A stretch of DNA of 32,989 bases from JACPHD01 sp964431805 (lineage in GTDB: Bacteria; Patescibacteriota; Patescibacteriia; Patescibacteriales; GWC2-42-12): NCBI GenBank assembly GCA_964431805.1, contig CAYSKV010000012.1, positions 1 through 32,989 on the forward strand, read 5' to 3'. This document shows, piece after piece, positions 8,007 through 14,062 of the stretch. The first letter of the stretch is position 1; every line of letters starts with the position of its first letter. The notes under the pieces were generated by a model. It had not been told where the DNA came from. It did not search any database and saw nothing but the letters and a program-made list of their open reading frames with translations. The position numbers and the translations under genes were made by a program.

Positions 8007-8034
8007 TTGACAATAATGTTATATATGTTATTAT
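8007..8034 (+). promoter_or_regulatory. Promoter of the rrf2-isc operon
   Basis: A consensus TTGACA (8007-8012) is followed after 16 bases by TATTAT (8029-8034). The predicted start is near 8041. The downstream half overlaps the operator palindrome at 8033-8067, so a bound repressor would block it. A run of eight G lies 6 bases upstream of the -35 box. Confidence 0.7.
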
Positions 8035-8067
8035 ATTAATACCAACTAATTTAGTAGGTATTAATAT
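8033..8067. promoter_or_regulatory. Rrf2/IscR-like operator palindrome
   Basis: Two 17-base arms, ATATTAATACCAACTAA and TTAGTAGGTATTAATAT, around a single central T differ from perfect symmetry at only one position. The core ATACC-A-ACTAATTTAGT-A-GGTAT resembles the E. coli IscR type 1 site in layout (ATA, then ACT, an A/T centre, AGT, then TAT) but is one base shorter on each side. It overlaps the promoter and lies directly before an Rrf2-family gene, so autorepression is likely. Confidence 0.75.
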
Positions 8068-8074
8068 AAGAAGT

Positions 8075-8476
8075 ATGATTTTTTCTACTCGTTCAACTTA
8101 CGGCTTAAGGGCAATGATAAATTTAGCCAAGCACGAGAAATTTAGCAGCGTTTCTTTGGCTATTATTGCTAAAGAGGAAAATATTTCTTTAAAATATTTA
8201 GAAAGGCTATTTGCTAGTTTAAAAAAAGCTAGATTAGTAAAAGCCATAAAAGGAGCTTCGGGTGGTTATTCGCTGTCTAAAAAAGCTAAACAAATAAATA
8301 TTTATGATATAATTATAGCTTTAGAAGGAGAATTAAACGCGTTTCATTGCACTGGCAAAAAAGAGAAAGTCTATTGTGGTAATAAGTGTAAATGCGAAGT
8401 TACCGCGGTTTTATCAAAAGTTGAGCAAGCTATTAATTCAACTTTAAAAAGCATAAAATTAAATCAATTGTTATGA
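8075..8476 (+). CDS. Rrf2-family transcriptional regulator (IscR-like, Fe-S sensing)
   Basis: Winged-helix repressor, probably sensing Fe-S cluster status. The N-terminal MIFSTRSTYGLRAMINLA and the SLKYLERLFASLKKARLVKAIKGASGGYSL helix-wing region are typical of Rrf2/IscR. The cluster-binding region contains Cys92, Cys101, Cys105 and Cys107 (HC, YC, KCKC). E. coli IscR uses Cys92, Cys98, Cys104 and His107, so a [2Fe-2S]-type site is plausible with altered spacing. At 133 aa it is slightly shorter than IscR. It heads an operon with iscU, nfu and iscS and lies 7 bases after a large palindrome, which supports autoregulation as with IscR. The next gene overlaps it by 4 bases (ATGA). Confidence 0.9.
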   Translation: MIFSTRSTYGLRAMINLAKHEKFSSVSLAIIAKEENISLKYLERLFASLKKARLVKAIKGASGGYSLSKKAKQINIYDIIIALEGELNAFHCTGKKEKVYCGNKCKCEVTAVLSKVEQAINSTLKSIKLNQLL

Positions 8477-9216
8477 AAAAAACAGCGATTATTATTTTAG
8501 TTTCATTTCTGTTGGTTTCTCCGGCATTAGCTCAGATTGGCTTAGATAGCGATAATGACCGTGTTTCAGATGAAGATGAAATTAACATTTATCATACTAA
8601 CCCGAACAACTCAGATACTGATGGCGATGGACGTAGCGACTGGTTGGAATTAAATAATGGTTATTCGCCGCATAATCCCAAAGAGGTGAAATTAGAAAAA
8701 AATGACGCTGATAACGACGGTTTGTCTGATAGAATGGAATTAAATTTTCATGTTGATTTAACTAATCCTGATACTGATGGCGATGGTTTTAAAGATGGAG
8801 AAGAAGTTAACACTGGATACGATCCAGCGAAACCAGATAAAATAAAATTGACTAAAAAAATAGAAATAAACACAAGTAAAGAACAAAAATTATATTATTT
8901 TTTAGGAGATGTCCGGATGGGCGAGTTTAAAATTTCTTCAGGTAAAGCCAGTATGCCAACGCCCAAAGGAAATTTCAAAATAGACGGCAAGGCGCTTCGC
9001 GCTTGGTCAAAATACGGCCTTTGGATGCCTTATTGGATGAGTTTAAAGAATGGTTATTTTGGTATTCATGAATTGCCAGAATGGCCAAACGGAACTAAGG
9101 AAGGAGAAAATCATTTAGGCATACCGGTTTCACATGGTTGCGTAAGGTTAGGAGTCGGCCCCGCTAAATTTTTATATAATTGGGCGCCGATTGGTACGCC
9201 CGTTAAAATATACTAA
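8473..9216 (+). CDS. Secreted L,D-transpeptidase (YkuD) with calcium-binding-type repeats
   Basis: Predicted exported peptidoglycan cross-linking enzyme forming 3-3 links or anchoring proteins. A signal peptide (residues 1-20, ending SPALA) is followed by thrombospondin type 3/EF-like repeats at about 24-120. These show DSDNDRVSDEDE, DTDGDGRSD, DADNDGLSD and DTDGDGFKDGEE, which probably bind Ca2+. The YkuD domain fills about 130-247 with His199 (GIHE) and the catalytic SHGCVRLG, nucleophile Cys223. The start overlaps the Rrf2 stop as ATGA, so translation is coupled to the regulator. iscU follows after 14 bases. A cell-wall enzyme inside an Fe-S assembly operon is unexpected and suggests that envelope cross-linking follows Fe-S or redox status. 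Confidence 0.92.
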   Translation: MKKTAIIILVSFLLVSPALAQIGLDSDNDRVSDEDEINIYHTNPNNSDTDGDGRSDWLELNNGYSPHNPKEVKLEKNDADNDGLSDRMELNFHVDLTNPDTDGDGFKDGEEVNTGYDPAKPDKIKLTKKIEINTSKEQKLYYFLGDVRMGEFKISSGKASMPTPKGNFKIDGKALRAWSKYGLWMPYWMSLKNGYFGIHELPEWPNGTKEGENHLGIPVSHGCVRLGVGPAKFLYNWAPIGTPVKIY

Positions 9217-9230
9217 ATATTTAATTTTAT

Positions 9231-9611
9231 ATGCAATATTCAAAAAAAGTTATTGAGCATTTTAAAAATCCTCGCAACCAGGGGAAAATTAAAAATGCTG
9301 ACGCCATCGGCCAGGTAGGTAATCCTGCTTGCGGCGATGTTATGAAAATTTATCTTAAAGTAAGTAAAAATAAAAAAGGCGAAAAAATAATTAAGGATAT
9401 TAAATTTGAAACTTTAGGTTGCGCAGCGGCAATTTCAGTTTCTTCGGCTTTAACCGTAATGGTTAAGGGTAAAACGATTGTAGAGGCTTTAAAAATAACT
9501 AAAGATAAAATAGTTAAAGACTTAGGCGGCTTACCTCCGGTTAAAGTGCATTGCTCAATGCTCGGCATAGAAGCCTTGCATCAGGCTATAGAAAAATATA
9601 ATAAAAAATAA
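9231..9611 (+). CDS. iscU: Fe-S cluster assembly scaffold IscU (NifU N-terminal domain)
   Basis: Scaffold on which [2Fe-2S] clusters are built from sulfur delivered by the cysteine desulfurase. The three ligand cysteines are Cys34 (NPACGD), Cys64 (LGCAAA) and Cys108 (KVHCSML), and the conserved Asp36 is present. The SKKVIEHFKNPRNQG start is typical. The 126-aa length is normal for IscU. SufU proteins carry a zinc-site insertion between the second and third cysteines that is not apparent here. It lies between the transpeptidase and the Nfu gene, in one operon with iscS. There is no SD. Confidence 0.95.
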   Translation: MQYSKKVIEHFKNPRNQGKIKNADAIGQVGNPACGDVMKIYLKVSKNKKGEKIIKDIKFETLGCAAAISVSSALTVMVKGKTIVEALKITKDKIVKDLGGLPPVKVHCSMLGIEALHQAIEKYNKK

Positions 9612-9621
9612 TTTAAATGAT

Positions 9622-9885
9622 ATGGTAAAAAAAATAAGTAAAAAAATTAAAAAAGATAACACCGAAAATAAAATTAAAGAAATTTTAGAGCAAATCAGGC
9701 CGTCTCTTTTAATGGATGGCGGAGATGTGCATTTCGTTAATTTTGATAAAAAGTCAGGCGTGGTTAAAGTTGAATTAATGGGCCATTGCGCTCATTGTCC
9801 TATGTCGCAATTAACTTTAAAGCAGGGGATTGAAGTAGAGGTTAAAAGAATGGTAAAAGAAGTTAAAAAAGTTATAGCTATTTAA
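9622..9885 (+). CDS. NifU C-terminal domain protein (Nfu-type Fe-S carrier)
   Basis: Small Fe-S carrier or alternative scaffold, 87 aa. The Nfu signature is clear: IRPSLLMDGGDVHFVNF followed by GHCAHCPMSQLTLKQGIE, with the cluster-binding Cys56-x2-Cys59. A Lys-rich N-terminal tail of about 15 residues precedes the domain. Together with the preceding gene it equals a NifU protein split into two polypeptides. It lies 10 bases downstream of iscU. It probably accepts clusters from IscU and passes them to target proteins. Confidence 0.92.
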   Translation: MVKKISKKIKKDNTENKIKEILEQIRPSLLMDGGDVHFVNFDKKSGVVKVELMGHCAHCPMSQLTLKQGIEVEVKRMVKEVKKVIAI

Positions 9886-9907
9886 ATTAACTAATTAATA
9901 AAAATAT

Positions 9908-10048
9908 ATGTCAAAATATAAATGTCAATGCGGTTGTGGCGCTGTAGTTGAAACTAAAGGCGAAAAAGTTCCAACTTGTTGCGGTAAGCCGATGAAAAAA
10001 GTCAGCGATAAAGCCAAAGCGGAAAAATGCGAATGTTGTTGCTGTTAA
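9908..10048 (+). CDS. Cysteine-rich mini-protein, 46 aa (putative metal or Fe-S binding)
   Basis: Short ORF that starts ATG at 9908, ends TAA at 10046-10048 and sits 22 bases after the Nfu gene. Ten of 46 residues are cysteine: Cys6, 8, 10, 24, 25, 41, 43, 44, 45 and 46. The first part, YKCQCGCGAVVE followed by TCCGKPMKK, resembles the desulforedoxin/desulfoferrodoxin N-terminal fold, in which a CxxC-G-x-VV motif and a later CCGxxM bind one iron. Here the first cluster is CxCxC. A polar helix-like linker leads to a terminal CECCCC tail resembling metallothionein-type clusters. The position inside the isc operon suggests a role in iron or cluster storage or delivery, or zinc binding. The desulforedoxin relation is inference from pattern. 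Confidence 0.8.
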   Translation: MSKYKCQCGCGAVVETKGEKVPTCCGKPMKKVSDKAKAEKCECCCC

Positions 10049-10068
10049 TGAATTTATTGATTAAATAA

Positions 10069-10093
10069 GCTCGCCTAATTTTTTTGGGCGAGT
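10069..10093 (+). other. Intercistronic stem-loop upstream of iscS
   Basis: CTCGCC pairs with GGCGAG (extended by one G-T pair) around a loop of about 11 bases containing seven T. No T-run follows the stem, so it is not a standard terminator. It may be an mRNA processing or stability element that separates iscS expression from the upstream genes. Confidence 0.5.
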
Positions 10094-10116
10094 CATTTAG
10101 CTAATTAATTTATTTT

Positions 10117-11316
10117 ATGAAACAAATTTATTTAGATCATAGCGCTACTACGCCGGTAGATAAAACGGTTTTAAAGGTTATGTTGCCGTATTTTAGTAGA
10201 ATTTATGGCAATTCATCTTCGCTCCACAGTTTCGGACAGAAGGCTTTAGCCGCGGTTAACCAAGCCAGAGAAAACGTAGCTGAATTTTTAAATTGCCAGA
10301 CTAACGAAATAATATTTACTTCTGGCGCGACCGAAGCTGACAATTTAGCTATTTTTGGCGTGGCTGGTATTTTAAATAAAAATAGCCAAGGTAAAAAAAT
10401 ACACATCATAACGTCAGTAATAGAACACCCGGCCGTTTTAGAACCTTTCCATCAGTTAGAAGCTCGTGGCGTTGAAGTTACTTATTTACCGATTGAAAAA
10501 AATGGCATAGTAAATTTAGAAACTTTTAAAAAAGCAATAAAAGATAATACGGTTTTTGTTTCGATTATGTACGTTAATAGCGAGATAGGTAGTATCCAGC
10601 CAATTAGAGAGATTGGAAAAATTATTGAAAAAATTAATAAGCAGAGAATAAAACAAGATAATAAAAATAGAATATATTTTCATACTGATGCAGTGCAGGC
10701 TTTAAATTTTTTAAATTGCGATGTGAAGTATTTGCACGTTGATTTATTGTCGTTATCTGGCCATAAAATTTATGGGCCTAAAGGCGTCGGCGCTTTATAT
10801 GTAAAATCAGGTACGCCGGTTCAGGGTGTTCAGCTAGGAGGTCACCATGAAAAAAATTTAAGAAGCGGCACGCTTAATGTTCCGGGTATAGTTGGTTTGG
10901 GCGCGGCTATTAAATTGTTGGCTAAAAATCAAATAAAAGATAATAAAAAAATTGTTAAATTACGCGATGAATTTGTTACTTTAGTTAAGAGAAAAATTCC
11001 TAAAATTATTATTAATACTGATTTAAATAATGCCACACCATCGCACGCCAATATTTCGTTCGTCGGCGCTGAAGGCGAATCAATTTTAATCGCTTTAGAT
11101 TTAGAGGGTATAGCTGTGTCTACCGGTTCGGCCTGCGCTTCGGCTAGCCTAAAGGCTTCGCCTGTCCTTTTAGCGATGGGCATAAAAGATGAAGTAGCTC
11201 ATAGCACTATTAGGTTTACTTTTGGAAAGAATAATACTAAAGAGGAATTAAAAACGGTTTTAAAAATTTTACCTCCGTTAATTAAAAGATTAAGGCGGAT
11301 GGCGCCGGAATTATAA
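10117..11316 (+). CDS. iscS: Cysteine desulfurase IscS/NifS
   Basis: PLP enzyme that takes sulfur from cysteine, forming alanine and an enzyme persulfide, and supplies Fe-S assembly. Motifs: YLDHSATTPVD start, TSGATEADN at 68-76, His104 (VIEHPA), Asp191 (HTDAVQ), the PLP lysine Lys217 in LSGHKIYGPKG and the persulfide Cys340 in STGSACASAS. The 399-aa length and long flexible active-site loop fit the IscS/NifS group I, not the SufS group. It is the last gene of the operon, 68 bases after the cysteine-rich gene with a stem-loop between them, and ends at a strong bidirectional terminator. Confidence 0.96.
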   Translation: MKQIYLDHSATTPVDKTVLKVMLPYFSRIYGNSSSLHSFGQKALAAVNQARENVAEFLNCQTNEIIFTSGATEADNLAIFGVAGILNKNSQGKKIHIITSVIEHPAVLEPFHQLEARGVEVTYLPIEKNGIVNLETFKKAIKDNTVFVSIMYVNSEIGSIQPIREIGKIIEKINKQRIKQDNKNRIYFHTDAVQALNFLNCDVKYLHVDLLSLSGHKIYGPKGVGALYVKSGTPVQGVQLGGHHEKNLRSGTLNVPGIVGLGAAIKLLAKNQIKDNKKIVKLRDEFVTLVKRKIPKIIINTDLNNATPSHANISFVGAEGESILIALDLEGIAVSTGSACASASLKASPVLLAMGIKDEVAHSTIRFTFGKNNTKEELKTVLKILPPLIKRLRRMAPEL

Positions 11317-11333
11317 AAAATTTTATAAGAAAT

Positions 11334-11377
11334 AAAAAAACAGACGCCTTAGATTGATTAAAGCGTCTGTTTTTTTT
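11334..11377. terminator. Bidirectional intrinsic terminator
   Basis: AAAAAACAGACGC pairs with GCGTCTGTTTTTT around a loop of about 16 bases, flanked by A- and T-runs. It ends the isc operon (plus) and the pilus operon (minus). Confidence 0.9.
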
Positions 11378-11389
11378 ATTTCTGGGATT

Positions 11390-11668
11390 TTAGTGAAAAG
11401 GGCTTGTGATATTTTCAGGAATATCCGAAGTAATTTTTTTTTCTATTTTTTCCATTATTGTATTAAATTTTTCTATATTGAGTTGATCTATCGAAACTTT
11501 TTCTCTAAGAATTATAATTTCCTTGCTTTGTGTTATGGTTTGATAGAAGTTTTTGTATAAAAATAATGACATGCCAATTAAAATCATTAAAGTTATTAAA
11601 ATAATAGCCGTAGCCGTTAAGCTGGACAATTTTTTTGGGGTTAATTTTGTTGGTTTAATTATTTTCAT
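11390..11668 (-). CDS. Small membrane protein at the end of the pilus operon, 92 aa
   Basis: I do not recognise the family. A basic N terminus (residues 1-17) is followed by one strong membrane segment at about 18-42. An extracytoplasmic helical and probably coiled-coil stretch at about 45-80 contains many Lys, Glu and Ile. The topology resembles small PilN/PilO/PilP-like bitopic proteins. The start is 8 bases after the pilO-like stop, so it is cotranscribed and likely contributes to the alignment complex. In this operon it sits where pilP would be in diderm bacteria, but it has no lipobox and no visible PilP fold. Confidence 0.75.
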   Translation of the reverse strand: MKIIKPTKLTPKKLSSLTATAIILITLMILIGMSLFLYKNFYQTITQSKEIIILREKVSIDQLNIEKFNTIMEKIEKKITSDIPENITSPFH

Positions 11669-11676
11669 ATATTATA

Positions 11677-12276
11677 TTAGTTCCAGTAAGTATCGGCTTC
11701 AATATACATATTCAGGCTATTAGTTTCAATCGAAGAAGGTAATGAGTCTTGACTCTTAGTTTTAGCCGGTTCGCCGCTGGCAGTTGGCGATAATTCCAAA
11801 ATTTTAATGTTAATATAGTAATTTAATTTTTCAAGATCAGCTAAATATTGCAATTGTTTAATAAAATTTCCTTTAGTAAAAAGTTGTAGATTGGTTTTTT
11901 TAAAATTTTGGTTTTCAGTTTTTTCTAGAGCGCTTAAATTTATTTTTTGGTTTATTTGATTGTTGTTAGCTTCATTTTCTAGGCTGGTGATAAATTCTAA
12001 TTCACGATCTTTGTTTATAAAAATTTGATCCAATAACTCAAGTTTAGGTTCTATTTTATTTAAATTTTCATTTAATTTTTTTAAGCTTTGACCTTTAATA
12101 TATTTTTTTTCCAAGTCTTCTCTTTGCGCTTCTATAGAATCGCCCATAGTTTTAATTTCTCGAACTGTCGGGATAACAATGAAATAAATTAAAGATAAAA
12201 TTACTATAAAAAAACCAGCCAAACTTATGGTTATTTTGTTTTTTAAATTAATTTTTAAGTATTTACTGCCGTTCAT
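11677..12276 (-). CDS. pilO: PilO-like type IV pilus assembly protein
   Basis: Bitopic inner-membrane protein of the pilus alignment complex. The short cytoplasmic tail is followed by a membrane segment at about 14-35, a coiled coil at about 40-85 and an alpha/beta ferredoxin-like periplasm-side domain at about 90-165. The segment FTKGNFIKQLQYLADLEKLNYYINIKILEL matches the typical PilO pattern of a helix followed by a strand. The C-terminal 35 residues are polar and low complexity. It lies 5 bases after the pilN-like gene. Sequence identity in this family is low, so the name rests on topology and the pilM-N-O order. Confidence 0.8.
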   Translation of the reverse strand: MNGSKYLKINLKNKITISLAGFFIVILSLIYFIVIPTVREIKTMGDSIEAQREDLEKKYIKGQSLKKLNENLNKIEPKLELLDQIFINKDRELEFITSLENEANNNQINQKINLSALEKTENQNFKKTNLQLFTKGNFIKQLQYLADLEKLNYYINIKILELSPTASGEPAKTKSQDSLPSSIETNSLNMYIEADTYWN

Positions 12277-12281
12277 ATAAA

Positions 12282-12815
12282 TTATATATTCGCCAAATTT
12301 ATTTTGGCATTTATTTCAAAGTCAATGTTTTCTTTTTCTAAAATGTTTTTAATCGGAAAATCAATGTCTCTAAAAATAGTTGTGGCTTCCATTTTTTGTT
12401 TAAAATCAAGCAGATTTTCCCTTAAGTCGGCTTTGCCCTTTATTTTTATTGTTTGTTCTAAGAAATTTATTTTAAGATAATATAGATTAATATTTTTTGA
12501 AGTTACGCCAGCTATAGTTTTTAGTAAATTTGAAGAAGGAACGAAGGCACTCTGTATTTTTTCTACAAAATTTATTTTACTGTTTATTTCTTTTATTTTA
12601 TTATTATAGCCTTGATTATTTCTAGTCACTAAAGTAGTTTGTTCAACGATATTATTAAAATTAACCTGGAGTATGGCTTTAGCGACCGAAAGAATAATAG
12701 CTATAAAAATAGTAATAACAATTAGGGCTAAATTGACTTTTTTAATAAATAAATAAAGATGGCGCAGTTTAATCTGTTTTTTTAATTCTTCTGAAATGAG
12801 ATTTAGAGTAAGCAT
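12282..12815 (-). CDS. pilN: PilN-like type IV pilus assembly protein
   Basis: Bitopic partner of PilM and PilO. The N-terminal cytoplasmic segment begins MLTLNLISEELKKQI; the LNLI motif near the N terminus is the PilM-binding motif typical of PilN. A membrane segment at about 28-52 is followed by a coiled coil (about 55-90) and a small ferredoxin-like domain (about 95-175). At 177 aa it has the usual size. It starts 23 bases after pilM and precedes pilO by 5 bases. Confidence 0.88.
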   Translation of the reverse strand: MLTLNLISEELKKQIKLRHLYLFIKKVNLALIVITIFIAIILSVAKAILQVNFNNIVEQTTLVTRNNQGYNNKIKEINSKINFVEKIQSAFVPSSNLLKTIAGVTSKNINLYYLKINFLEQTIKIKGKADLRENLLDFKQKMEATTIFRDIDFPIKNILEKENIDFEINAKINLANI

Positions 12816-12838
12816 AATAGTTCTATAGTTGTTTCATA

Positions 12839-14020
12839 TTATATTTCGTCTATAAAAATTCCCCTTAAAGCTAGGCCAAAAGCGGTAGTAAAAGTATTGC
12901 TATAATTTTGTTTAACGGATAAATTAGCCTGGCTATCAGTTTTATTTAGTTCAGTTGTTTTAATATTGAGAGTATGTTTTTCTGTAAAAATTTCATTTAA
13001 TTTATTTTTTTCTTCTGATAGATTAACTAAAGCGTCAGCCAATTTAACCTCAACGGAAAGTTCTTCGCTTATAATTTTTTCCAGGTCCGGTATATTAGCT
13101 CCGCCGCCGCATAGTAGAATTTGATTTAATGGTCCGTTTTTGGGAAAATAATTTTCATAAAATGAAATTGCTTCTTTTATTTTTGTTGTTAAATTTTTTA
13201 AAGTATCGGCTAATATATCCTTAATTACCCCGTTAGCTTTTTTTTCGTCAAGACCGCAAATGATTTTTGCTTTTTCGGCCTGCTCTTTAGTTAGGTTTAA
13301 AGCTTGAGAAATTTTAGTGGTGATTTCTTCGCCGGAGACTGGCATGCTAACGGTAAAAAGTATGGCGTTACCTGAATAAAAAATCATGCAAGTATGGTTG
13401 GCGCCGATATCAATTATGCCATAATTTAGACTTATATCCGTTTTATTTTTAGCACCAAATTTTATTGGTTTTAAATTAGACGCTTCTTCTTTAAGTAAAC
13501 AACGGCAAATAGCTATTGGTTCAATTTCAAGCGCGACAGGGGATAATTTAGCTTCATCTAGCGTTTCCGTGTACTGATTAACTATATTCTTTGGCGCAGC
13601 GCCTATTAAAATCAAGTGCTTGTCAGGTAATTCCGCGATAATTTGCCAATCGTAATAAATTTCATTGAGCGCCATAGGAACATGCTTTTCAATCTCCGAG
13701 CCAATAATATCAGCTAAACGATTTGGTGATTTTTGCACCTCAATTAATTTAATAAAAGTTTTTGATTCAGGCAGGCAAGCCACAACTTCCTCGGAGCTAA
13801 TTTTTCCATATAAAGGGTCAGATATTATTTTTTTAATTGCTTTAATTAGTTCGGCTTTATTTTTTATTTCTCCATTAACAATAATGCCCTGGGTAAGGTT
13901 TAATTTGCTTAAGGCTCTAATTTTTATTTTATCTCGGCGCTTATCAAGTTGAACTAACTTTATAGATAAGTCGGAAATATCTAAGCCGATTGGGCGGGTT
14001 GACCCGTTAGTTAATATCAT
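12839..14020 (-). CDS. pilM: Type IV pilus assembly protein PilM (actin-like ATPase)
   Basis: Cytoplasmic actin/FtsA-like protein that binds the N-terminal tail of PilN and links the pilus machine to its motor. Nucleotide-binding motifs are visible: IGLDISDLSIKLVQL (phosphate 1, about residues 12-26), IDIGANHT (phosphate 2, about 205) and CGGGANIPDL (adenosine, about 305). At 393 aa it has a C-terminal polar insertion (about 335-375) beyond the usual 350. An extended -10 motif lies 12 bases upstream of the ATG, so pilM-N-O may also be made from an internal, nearly leaderless transcript. Confidence 0.95.
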   Translation of the reverse strand: MILTNGSTRPIGLDISDLSIKLVQLDKRRDKIKIRALSKLNLTQGIIVNGEIKNKAELIKAIKKIISDPLYGKISSEEVVACLPESKTFIKLIEVQKSPNRLADIIGSEIEKHVPMALNEIYYDWQIIAELPDKHLILIGAAPKNIVNQYTETLDEAKLSPVALEIEPIAICRCLLKEEASNLKPIKFGAKNKTDISLNYGIIDIGANHTCMIFYSGNAILFTVSMPVSGEEITTKISQALNLTKEQAEKAKIICGLDEKKANGVIKDILADTLKNLTTKIKEAISFYENYFPKNGPLNQILLCGGGANIPDLEKIISEELSVEVKLADALVNLSEEKNKLNEIFTEKHTLNIKTTELNKTDSQANLSVKQNYSNTFTTAFGLALRGIFIDEI

Positions 14021-14031
14021 AATGTATATTT

Positions 14032-14040
14032 ATTATATCA
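14032..14040 (-). promoter_or_regulatory. pilM: Possible internal extended -10 promoter before pilM
   Basis: On the minus strand TGATATAAT is a perfect extended -10 element, with no good -35 box upstream. It would start transcription only about 5 bases before the pilM ATG. Confidence 0.4.
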
Positions 14041-14062
14041 TATAATGCGGATAATTCCGAAA

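Noticed and set aside
10069..10093. Stem-loop before iscS as a Rho-independent terminator
   Set aside because: The T-run is in the loop, not after the stem, on either strand; kept as a structural element only.
11354..11560. Open frame on the plus strand within the end of the pilus operon
   Set aside because: Overlaps the iscS terminator and is antisense to the 92-aa membrane protein; hydrophobic only because the opposite strand is A/T-rich.
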